Assembly: GCA_033964015.1 (NCBI GenBank)
Contig: CM066923.1
Location: forward strand, 26,796,168 to 26,860,167
Source of the DNA: Scolanthus callimorphus
Lineage: Eukaryota; Cnidaria; Anthozoa; Actiniaria; Edwardsiidae
Direction of reading: 5' to 3'
DNA length: 64,000 bases
Shown: positions 41,301-53,300 of the stretch, piece after piece
Numbering within the stretch: the first letter of the stretch is position 1
Layout: each line of letters opens with the position of its first letter
Made by a program: the position numbers and the translations under genes
The notes under the pieces: model-generated
Seen by the model: the letters and a program-made list of their open reading frames with translations, nothing else
Database searches by the model: none
What the model was told of the DNA's origin: nothing

Positions 41301-44300
41301 AAACAATATGGCCAGGTATGTCAAGTCATTACATGAGACGGGCACAACCTCAGACCGGCATTCAACCTCAGACCGGCATAACCTCAGACCGGCATTCAAC
41401 TTTGACCGATAACAGCTGCCTACACGAGATCGGTACGATCTTGGAATATCATACGCATGGCTACTGATCATTCAGCTGACCAAAAATGATGCGGACTTGG
41501 AAATATCAGGGCGGTGTGTGAACAAATCGCGTTTACATAATACATGACCAGTACGAGCTCAGACCGGTATGAAAGTCGCCCGTGTGGGGCCTTACCCGTA
41601 TTTTCCCTGTGAAGTATATAGCCAATTTGCGATGTCGTTATTAATCGTCCGTCACGCCCATCATTCCTATTGTAATACTTGCATCCACGAGCTGATTATG
41701 GTTTCCCTGTGGTTATAGAGTGACGAGGACCGAGATGGCGAGGAGGACCAGGGTGTACTGGGACGGCCAAGTATTTGGGTGGGACAACACACCATGTGGT
41801 GAGATAACACATTCCACATACAACCCTTGCCATTTTATCATATGCAGTCTTTATTCAATACTAGTGTTCGCTCACCTTTACGAGAAAATGTAAGAAACTG
41901 TTTGACAGTTTTGAGATGGAGACATTGAAGATGTCGGGGGAAAATTGAATTTTTGGAGCTGACAGAAACATCCCCGCCTACACCGCTATATAGTCCAGGC
42001 ATTTTATGGTTGGACCTGGAACTAATTCCCACAAAAGCTTTCTCTTCAGAAACCTGCTAGAATTAACCTCTAGAAGAACATACTAAAAGTCCCAAAAAAT
42101 CCCAGCACGGCAACATTCCGTTTTGGAGCTTTTGACGGAGAGGCTCTCTGCGTGCTACATGAAAACGAGGCTGAAACCGGAAGTGCACTTTGATTTGCTT
42201 AAATTTTATCAAAACTTCGACAGTTTCCCATAAAAACGTCAAATATCGATAAAAAGCACACTGACGAATATTCTTTATTTGTAACTTGCTCAATGGTCAA
42301 TGGTCAAGTGGCGAAATGTGAATTTTCGTAAAATAGCATCATCGCCGTCTCGACTGTGAAAATTTTCCTTTGTGTCATATACAGTCCATGACATTGTGAT
42401 CCTAGCTCGTAATTGTGTAAATGTCACGAAAAGTCCAAGCGCATTTTCTATAATTATAAATTCGATCACAACTACTAAAATATTCCGTGTGATGGATATC
42501 AAACCTCCTAGGGCAGTGGGAGGTACATGGCGTCATGTAGCTCTGCTTGGGCTCGGGGCGAAATAAACAAAAACAGTTCCACTAGGTACTGGGTTTTCGG
42601 CTTTCGGCGGCGGTGGAGAATGGATGTCTTCACGATAAGAACACAATGCGTCGCCATCGGCTTAACGAGTGCGGAACCACTTCTTAATAACTTAATAACG
42701 TAGTGCTGTTGTTAGCCGTTATTTGTGAGATCGGCAGGAAAACATCTCTCTTCATCCCGTCCGCAAAGGAAAATGTTGCACCTTTGCCCGCTGATCGTCC
42801 GTAGTGGGTCATCTTATTGGTAGTTGGGCGTGTTGGCGGTACTTCTTTGGCCACGGGACTCGGTGAAGAAGAGGCCCGCCAGTTAAAACTTGGCCCGTTT
42901 GTCCCGGCAGGTATAAAACGCAAGTTCACAGGTCACATCCCTCCCACCCACGCCCGTTGAAAATCGCATTCAGCCATTTCGTCTCAATGGACACATGTGG
43001 GATGTGTATGTGCGTGAACCGGTGACTTGACGATTTTCTATTTTTTATGTGCCATCGTACTTTCTTGAGTGTTCTGCGTATGCTAGTGCGACTCTCCGTC
43101 GGTTAACCGTTCGGAACCAATCTGCCCAATAGGCTCGCCAATTTTCCCGCCTGTTGTTTTTTTAAGAAGGGAAAATCTGACCGAGTGATGGAATGTAAAA
43201 ATGTCGTTCTCATGACGGAGTTCTTTCCTTTCAGTTATCCGATTTATAACGATCGCTTATGGCTCATTCACACGGCGCGATTTTAGCTGCGATCTAAGGC
43301 GCGATTTCTATGGCGATTCCACGGCGATGTCATATTGCGCGGTGTGAACTGCGATGCGGGTGCGATTTCTTCATATCACCAACAAAAGGACAAATATCGC
43401 AAAGCCAAATAGACGCGGCCGTTCACACCGTGCGATATATGACGTCGACGATCTCCGCAAAAATCGCATCTAAGATCGCGCCGTGTGAACGGGCCTTTAG
43501 ATTGCTTCTTAACTGCGTTTATCATTTACTCGTTACTATTCATCTTTACCATTCGTCTTTCGGATGAAACAATAACCGTGGTTCCGTCCTGCCTTTAAAA
43601 TAAGCTGTACCCAGTTTCAGAGGAGACATTAAAGAACCACTGGGGACGTAATAAACCCTCTGGCAGTGTCCACCCCCAGTGTGGAAATGTGGGGGGATCC
43701 ACATCGACTTTTACGGTGTCCATTTGACAGCATTCACGATACTGCGCACGCAACTTCAAAGAGATGAGAACAATGCTTGTCTGTTTTAAATAACAAAAGC
43801 TGTCTTCGCCAGAACGAGTCGGGACGGCTCAAGGGTATTGTTCACACAGCATCGTGAAAACGGTCAAAAGCGCTGCACACAGATGACGTCACACTAATTA
43901 AAAACTCAGACAAACAAAATACACTTTCTCCCATTTTCTCAGTTTTCTCTCAAAAGAACGATACAAAATGAATCGGTAAACTGGTAGTTCCACTCGTTAT
44001 ATTAGGGACTGTTCGTTTATTACGTCGCAGGGGGGGCTGGTGGTTTTATGGGGGGGGGGGGGGTAAATTTTGCAGAACGTCGAAAAATTTGGGGGTAAAT
44101 TTTTAGAACACGCGAAACTTTTGGGGGGTGCATTTCAGTGTCATGCACATTTTAACAGACTAGGACTGAGATTGAGAGCGATTGCGTGAAACGCAGAACG
44201 CTGTATTGAATCCTGATGATTTCTGCTGAACTTCTCTTCTCTTTTCTTGCCATTTTAGAGCTTGTTCTACCGGTACATCCTCGTCAACAATCGTACTTAC

Positions 44301-47300
44301 TTTAGACGCCATTTGGAAAATAGGAGACTGATACTAGCTTTTGATTAGCGCGCAGGGGGAGGGGGGTAAAATTTCAAATAGCCGTTTTTCGAAGGGGGTA
44401 GAAATTGAAACTCCTTTTTTTGTACGGGGGTAAGTTTTCAGAAAACCTACAAGCAGAAAAAACCACCAGCTCCCCCTGCGACGTAATTAACGAACAGTCC
44501 CTTGGAGCTTGAATGCACTCTTACCCTGGCTCGTATTTCAAGCGCGATCCTTCTGAATGGGATTTCAGAGGTTTTTTTAATTGCGTGAGTCTTGTGATTT
44601 AATTTTAGAATCTGTGCGCAGCGCTATTGAATTATTCAATTAAAACTAGATGGCTTGGAAATGCGTGTGAATCAAAAATCAGTAAGTTTCTGAATATTTA
44701 TTCCAAAAAGTTTCTAATAGCAAAACTGTTGCAGATTTGTAAGAATTCAGAATTTCTCTAGCCCTAGTCATGACATTTTATCATGCACCGTGAAATAATA
44801 ATTTTATTCCAAGCAATGTTGTGAAGGCCTGAATCAATTTTCTAGTGCAAATAGACAATTCAATTGCCCACTGCTAAAATACGTTATACAAGAAATCGGT
44901 CAAAGATACTTACAGTTATATATACTATAATAAATGCAGAATCGTTTCATCTTTACAGTATTGCTTTTTTTTTCCTTCTGCAACAGGTGAAATACTCCGA
45001 TCGAGCGCTTTTTGACTTGACAACTACTCAACAAGTGTAATTAAACGATGCCCGCGCGCGCTAGAAACATCATTTCAGACGGCTTTCTGGAGGCACTAGT
45101 TTTAGAGTAAAGAAACAAATTCGGCAATTTCTCTGTCTTACAATTAAACATTAACAAGTAAAACACATTTATTTTCCAGTGGGTTCTAGTTTTAGTAGTC
45201 CAAACAACCAAACTCAGCAATTTCTATTTCATAAATTTCTCAAACAATTCTACTAGTTTTTTAAATGAAATCTTTGTATAGTGGAATCGATTTGCTTTTT
45301 CGAAAATCAGATTTGTTATCCTCTGTTATGTGGGATTTTTGCAATGAAAAATAATTAAATTATTTTCAATGCCGATAAGTTAGTTTTGTGCATTTTACAC
45401 CGTCTTTACAAGCCGCGATGTTGATTTATTATACCAGCCTCGTTTCCATGCGGCTACAAATCGCTTTATCGACTGCCTCAAATAAATCGTGTTTTTCGGA
45501 ATGTTGCCGCGGTGGGATTTTCTGGGACTTTTCATATGTTATTAAGAGGTGATCAAAGAACCAAAAACAGTTGAAATTTCTTTTGTGGGAATTAGTTCCA
45601 GGTTAGGCACATTTTTGTCGTAGAATGCCTGGACTAATATTGTAAGGATCAAATTCAATTGTATTTTCGTTATTGTATTAAGTACCATCGACATCTGTAT
45701 GATATGTAAAATATGTGGTGCTATTCCAGGTACCGTCCAATACAGCACGACAACGAGTCGTCTAGTGGCGCCACAAGATCGCGAGGTGGGAGAGAGAGTA
45801 AAGGAATCACCAAAATCTCACCCAAGAGATCACACAAGGATCTGGGTAAGAGTGACTCTCTTGCAGGATTCACACGGCTCATGGAATGACCTGGAGTTTT
45901 ATTGCTGTCCTGAAAAAAACAACACTCCTGGAATGAAGAAAGGAGCGCCATCGCATCACTTGCTAAATTTTCTGGCGGGAAGTGCCGCCAGATTTATAAG
46001 TGACCCATCGATTTTACATGTGCGCATCAAAATGTCGTCTGATGCTCTTGATCATTCGGCGCGTGATGGTCGACAGATCGGGTTCTTATTATTTATTGAG
46101 ACTCTTTTGATGAAACCTAAAGAAAGAGACGAGGGCTTGGCGAGCGAGTAGGCTGCCCAAGCATTCAGAGCACGAGAGCGATTGCTACGCAGGATAGATT
46201 AGGGCGCTTTATTGCATTTATCTTGTATCTTCTTGCAGGTAAAGACGTGACGCTCGGTGACCTGTTGTCTTCATGTCGACCGTCTGACCTGTGTACGTAT
46301 TCTTGTTGTCTTATTTAAGATGGCTTTTATTATAAATCATCACGTCCAAGGACGAATCATTGCTGACATTGATTCGGTACATCAAAAAATAATAATAATA
46401 ACACGGATTTAGTTTATTCATTCATGTTTACCTTTTTATTGCTGCAGCTATCACTGACCCGTCCGTGGAGATCATTTGTCTGATGAGAGCTGTTCACATT
46501 CTCAACACCAACTCTGTAGCATTACTTGAGGTATGTTAACCGAGTAGACTGCAGTCACTTGATAGAAACACTCGTTATTGTGACCTCGTAAACATGTGAA
46601 GCATAGAAAGGAAAGGGCGTTCAGTCTCTGGAGATTCAGTCTGGATAGAAACGCTCGTTATTTTTACCTCGTAAACATGTGAAGCATAGAAAGGAAATGG
46701 CGTTCAGTCTCTGGAGATTCAGTCTGGATAGAAACGCTCGTTATTTTTACCTCGTAAACATGTGAAGCATAGAAAGGAAAGGGCGTTCAGTCTCTGGAGA
46801 TTCAGTCTGGATAGAAACGCTCGTTATTTTTACCTCGTGAACGCGTGAAGCATAGCAAGGAGTCTCGTGGTGAGGCGCGATTTCACTCACTCACTCACTC
46901 GTTAAATTCGACCAAGGGCGATAGGATATTCAGTTCATCTCAGGGGACATTTTCTCCAGTCCAGGCGTTATCTGGTTATACTGTCTTACCCGGAGTTCGA
47001 CACGAACTGTTTATAGGCTTGGGAATCTTGTTTGCCATTGTCTTACAGCAAAAAGCCATTGTTCTTCTAGGATACCGACAAAATAACCACAGTCTTACCA
47101 CAGGAGTTCTTCAACCAGAAGCTAACAGCAAAAGTACTAAGACAACTTCAAGGTAACTTGACTCATAATATGTGCCAAGTGATCTAAAGTGCAACGCGCG
47201 CTCGTTAGTGGCGTAAGCAAAGCCGTGGTAAACTCTTCGGGTTTGGAAGTTGACAACTGACAGCGGAGTGTGACCAAACCATTTTCTTATCCCTCATTCA

Positions 47301-50300
47301 AAATCACCAGTTATTTGTGTTGACGTGAAAATGTTCTGTTTCTTTCATAGATCCCATCGCTGTCATGACAGGTAACTTCCCCGTTTGGATTCTAGAGCTG
47401 CCACGAAAATGGTAAGAAGAATGCTATTTTAAATCACCATTATTTCACCATTCTCCCCGGGCATACTATGAGAGAACATTAAAGGATAGATTTATTTTAG
47501 CACTCTATTTGCAGATATATTTTACAAAATTATAGCGAGCGCCAGCCACTAAAGGTATGAGTATACCTTTGCGCGAGGGATGTCACTTTTTCGCGAAAAA
47601 AAATCACTGTCGTGTCTTAATTTACACTACAAGGGCCAATGATATATCGTTTTAAAGCTAATGGAACGGCCTTACTTACTAAGTGGTACATTTCTATGCA
47701 ACGGTAATTTGATGGATCATGTTCGTCATTTTGTGCTTCAAAGGAAAAGTACCAATTTTTGCTTTTTAAGAGTTCCTGCCACTTCCAGTTAATGTTAAAA
47801 GCTCCAGATTTCCGCAAAATGTATTCCTTAGAGTGCGATCTGAAAAAAGGTGTGCGGGATTATTGATATTTTACGTATTTGCGCAAATATCACGTAAAAA
47901 AGGTTGAAAACAGATATTTTTGGCAATGCTAACACAAAAATTAGCATAAAATATGTTTTAAAAGGAAAATAAAAAATCCCGCACACCCTTTTTTAGATCG
48001 CCTTCTAAAGAATAGATTTTGCTTATATTTGGAGCTAAGCAATTTAATTGGAAGAAGATGGAACTTTTTAAAGAAAGTCCGTCCTTTTTTCTTTAGAGCT
48101 AAACAAATATATGTTCATGTACAATATAATGAAAACAAAAGTATTCATCAGATAGGCCAATCCTTTAGCTTGAAAATGATATATGAACGACGTTTGTGGT
48201 GTAAATTGTGACGTGATACGAATTTTTTCCCCGCGAGACCCTCAAAGGTATACTCATACCTTAAAGGCTCTACTAAGAACTAATCGAGCCAAGTGCTAAG
48301 CTCAGCGGATGCGACATAGTTTTATTCGTCAGAATTATAAGAGAATACATTAATACAACACTACATAAAAAGACAGACATGCTCGACCGGCGGACCTGGG
48401 AGAAGGTATCTTACCAAGTCACTGGCCCGCCGGATGGCAAATGATGATTATGGATGTGGCATTGCCAAATGGTCACTTATCTTTTCTATTTTTTTTTTGT
48501 TAGCCCGTTTTTGTTCCCATTCGAGTCCCGGCAGCAGCTGTTTTTCTCGTCTGCATTTGACCGAGAAAGAGCCATGAGCAAGTTACAGGTGAGCCACGTG
48601 ATATGAGCAGGATGTGAGCAGGAGCTCTTTTAGCATTTCATTGTATCAATGTTGTTTTAGTCATAAGGTCCAAGGGTCAGCCACGTTATGTTGTTTTAGT
48701 CATAAGGTCCAAGGGTCAGCCACGTTATGTTTCTTTCATGGTGTGCCCCAGGGCTCTATTAAAAGCCTAGGTCATCGTTGTTGTCGGCGGCTTTAGCAGC
48801 CTGCAATCAGCGACATAAATGCTCTATACTTAAGACCCAATATTCTAAAATAAATCTAAGTAATCCCCCCTCTCCCTATTCAATGTTGATCCCCAAGGTT
48901 TCTAGCGTCGGTAAACAACATTGAAATGGGGGGCTGGGGGTTTAGGAGTGACAGAGGCGAATTTTAAACTGGTTGATACAAGACTACGTGCGTAATTTTT
49001 ATCAACAATTTTGTCGTTGATTGTGGCTGGATGAACTTTTGCGATTTTATGTTTCAAAATTCTGTTGATGCGTAGAGTGTTGTTCATCTTGCTGATTACG
49101 TTTTCTTTGCAAGGAGTCCATTCCTGATTTGATCAACACGGAAATGTCAGATCGTGTGGCGCCTCGACTCGACAGGAAAAGGTAAGTCTTGTGGATTTGG
49201 TAAACATCACTCGTGGTATCAACTTGAATTATTCAAATGCGTGGTTCTGGTTTGTTTCCTAGAGTACAGTATCCAGGACGGACCTGTTTACTCAAGCAGA
49301 GAAGATCATTCAAGATCTCGGCAGCTCACAGTCGATCTTGGAAATCCAGTACGAGGAGGAGGTACGTACACAGAGAACAATAAATACCACGGGACCTTTC
49401 TATATCGACCGAGGCTAGGTCTAACCTAACCTAATTTACCAGTGGACCTTTCGATATCGACCGATAGTAATAAAGCATTATGGTGGATCCTATCTATGAT
49501 TCACCTTTCATCAAAATGTTGGATTGTTCTTTGCAAATCTCTGTGTGCTACATGGAGTTATGCAAAGCGCCAAGGAATGTCCTGTCACCACTTAGTAGCG
49601 TAACTCGTGAACACGAACCTCGCTTTTTCAACAGTTTTTCGCGCGCGCTCACTGCAATTCGCAAATTGCTAGTGTAAATGAAATAGAATTTCATGTGGCA
49701 TTACATTGTTTCAAACTTGCTCTAAAAACTTTCTCCAATAAGAGTGCAAAGAAATCGTACCGGATTTGCGGGCTACGTTTGCACTTTGTTTGGAATGCCA
49801 ACTATGCCACCAACAACCACCCAAAATCCGCCTTGCCAAATACAACAAAATTATGATATTTGTATTATTATATTTGTATTATATTTGTATCTGATGGATA
49901 TACTGTGTATATATTATACATGATTATACTGGCCATTGTATTTAGGTCGGTATTATTTTACATGTTGTGTTATTATTATTGTTATTATACATGATTATAC
50001 TTGCCATTGTATTTAGGTCGGTATTATTATACATGTTGTGTTATTATTATTATTGTTATTATACATTATTATACTGGCCATTGTATTTAGGTCGGTATTA
50101 TTATACATGTTGTGTTATTATTATTGTGATTATACGATTATTCTGGCCATTGTATTTAGGTCGGTATTATTATACATGTTGTGTTATTATGATTGTGATT
50201 ATACATGATTATTCTGGCCATTGTATTTAGGTCGGTATTATTATACATGTTATGTTATTATGATTGTGATTATACATGATTATTCTGGCCATTGTATTTA

Positions 50301-53300
50301 GGTCGGTATTATTATACATGTTGTGTTATTATTATTGTGATTATACATGATTATTCTGGCCATTGTATTTAGGTCGGTATTATTATACATGTTATGTTAT
50401 TATGATTGTGATTATACATGATTATTCTGGCCATTGTATTTAGGTCGGTATTATTATACATGTTGTGTTATTATTATTGTGATTATACATGATTATTCTG
50501 GCCATTGTATTCAGGTCGGTACCGGTCTCGGCCCCACCCTGGAGTTCTATGCCTTGGTATCCAAGGAGTTCCAGAAGACAAGTATGGGGATGTGGAGGGG
50601 GACACAAGTAGCACCACCTGACTCAGACGGTAAGTCACGCTAGAAGGTCACACTAGAAACACGCTCATGTCATACAATCATCATACCACCTGACTCAGAC
50701 GGTAAGTCACGCTCATGTCATGCAATCATCACATCACCTGACTCAGACGCTAGGTCACGCTAGAAACACGCTCATGTCATGCAATCATCAAACACCTGAC
50801 TCGGACGGTAAGTCACGCTCATGTCATGCAATCATCACACCACTTTTCTGCAGTACATTCATCAGTAGCTATGAGTTACTGAATACGTTCTTATGATGTT
50901 TCGGAAGATCCTTGTATCATAATGAACGCACGGTTCTTCTCAAGACAGTGCAAATCCTTCATAGTAAACGCGTCATCCTATTGGGATGGAATAGATCCAT
51001 AATAACACCGACGACCGGTTAGCGCAGTGGTAGAGCGCCGGGCTTATGTTCGGGAGGTTGGGAGTTCAAACCCTGGCCGGGCCAACACTCAGGGTCTTTT
51101 TCTAATAATTGAGGAGAAGGTGCTGCCTTTGCTCTTACATCTGCAAATGGTTAGACCTTCGCGTCTTCTCGGATAAGGACGTTAAACCGTAGGCCCCGTC
51201 TCTCACATACACTACACTAACCGGAACCAGAGGGACGTTAAAGAACCACTAGGACCGTCGGAAGTTGCCCAACCTCAGTGTCACAGAACTCACAATACTT
51301 ACACTCACTCATGTTTATAAAGCTGGTTCTTATAGGATGAGTTATCCATTAATGTAAAGCGCTTTGAGCCGCGAGGATAAAGCGCTATATAAGCACGTTA
51401 TTATTATTATAGATCCATCATGGAATGGCACTTAGCCAGATATACTCAGACCTTCTCTTTCCCCCTCAGGTGCTGAGACTGGTGTAACATATTTCTACTC
51501 GCCCACTGGTCTCTTCCCTGGTAAGTTTGTTCCATTTAGTTGCCATTAAAAAGTACTCATATGAATACCTTAATCATACCCTTTATGCTAATCAATTCGC
51601 CAGATGGGCGATGTTCAGCTTCGTTTGGCCAAGTCCGTTTCGATATTTATTCCAATCAGCAATTCTTGGTGCAGATTGTTCCATAGTGCTTGATAAAAGC
51701 GTTAGTGCTTTGCAATTTTGCACCATGATGCGCCCTTGCCTTTGTTTAACCCATATTTGTTTACATTCTTTGCAGCACCCATTCCGAAAAATGGTCGTGC
51801 GTCAGCCCCATCCAAGCTCAAGACGAAGTTCCGCTTCCTTGGCCGGTTCCTGGGCCGTGCTATGCTAGATTTTCGTATGGTAGACGTCCCACTAAGCCAA
51901 GCGTTCTACAAGTGGATGCTGGGACTTGAATCATCGTTTGACTATCGAGACTTGTATTATATCGACCCGGTGTTGGCCAAGTCTATGAGTCAGCTACAAG
52001 GGTTGGTCCGACAGAAACGTCGGCTAGAAGAGGACACGACCCTGACTCCTGAGAGCCTACAGCTGGCCATCGAAAACCTGACATTAGACGGGGCTAGTGT
52101 GGAGGATTTGGGCCTGGACTTCGTACTGCCTGGTTATGCAAACATCGAGCTTAAGGTAACCATATGGTGATGTAGCTTGTTAAGTCCGGTTCACACTAGT
52201 AACCATATGCTAATGTAGCTTGTTAAGTCCGGTTCATACTAGTGGTATAACAACGTGAGTGCTCGCATTTGTATGGGAAAGGATATAACAGTATTATTAC
52301 AATCACCATCCTAGACATGATTGGGTCTTGTATATCCCTTTCAATAAAGGGTAGCTTTGGGAATTGATCTTTGGTCGTCGAGCGTCATGTTTAATGATCA
52401 ATCAAGCAAAGATTCGCTTGCATTCCGTGCATAACCACCAAATCCCAAGAGCAGTCTTTATTGTATTAGGTGGGCAAAATTACTGACGTCTTGTGTGTGA
52501 ATTATCTCTGCGCAGAGAAATGGACGAAATACCCCAGTTACAATACACAACTTGGAGGAATATGTTAAGGTAAGAAATGGCTGCGCTGTCAGCATGACAT
52601 GACAACCACTGGGGTTGTCCATAATATATTGCCCATAATATATTGCCCATATCAGTCTTTGAAGGAGTGAAGAAGAAACGGAACCCCCCTCCAGTAAAAT
52701 CCTGGATCCGCCACTGATAACAGAACCTTATTGTTACAGCAGATTCAGAATCTTGAAATGATTGCCAGAAAATGTTTACGTTGTTATTTGTCTTGAGATA
52801 GTTGTAAAAACACTAACAGCGGTGGATGCAATGTCCCAATAAAATCGAAGACAAATAGAGAGAAAGGACAAAACAGACAGGACTGAAAGTAAAGAGTCCG
52901 AAACGTTGGCACAAATCTTGGTCTGTTTTGTCCTTTATCTCTATTTGTCTTCGTTGTTATTTGCCAAAACGGATTTTAAAACAATGTTACATAGCTATCT
53001 CTTGCTCATCCGATGTAAAAGGAGGCCGAATTTGTTCCCTTCTGGAACAGCTCAATCAGGTCGTACAAATTACAAGATAAAATTTGTCCACAGCTTGTAG
53101 TACACTGGACACTCGTGGAGGGGGTAGAACGTCAAATGCAGGCTTTCCGAGAAGGATTCGACTCCGTGTTCTCCCTGGCAAACCTGAAGGGATTCTCGCC
53201 TGATGAGGTCAGTAGAACCGTAATTAGTAGCGGGCAGGGTCTTGTCGCCATTTTAAGCCGCCATTTGTTTGTAGTAAGAAAGATAGCTTGGCATTCAGAG

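Larger units (their letters stand above)
41991..45636. mobile_element. 3.6-kb element with long divergent inverted ends
   Basis: Two regions, about 41991-42170 and 45440-45636, are inverted and clearly similar (GTCCAGGCATT ends, CTGGAACTAATTCCCACAAA, CGGCAACATTCCG). The outermost bases are TAGTCC and GGACTA, consistent with TA target duplication. The interior is AT-rich, shows no long frame and hosts two smaller MITEs, so this is a decayed or non-autonomous element filling the intron between TRIP12 exons 39 and 40. Confidence 0.65.

Noticed and set aside
42684..42929. An 81-aa - strand frame with proline-rich sequence
   Set aside because: It lies inside a decayed mobile element with no partner exon or similarity.
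45699..46151. A 150-aa frame starting [11 protein letters not shown]
   Set aside because: It covers TRIP12 exon 40 but reads through the donor at 45846 into intron. The similarity stops at the donor.
51001..51080. A functional tRNA gene
   Set aside because: A and B boxes are present, but the segment continues into a SINE body with tail and target duplication, and the cloverleaf arms do not pair cleanly.
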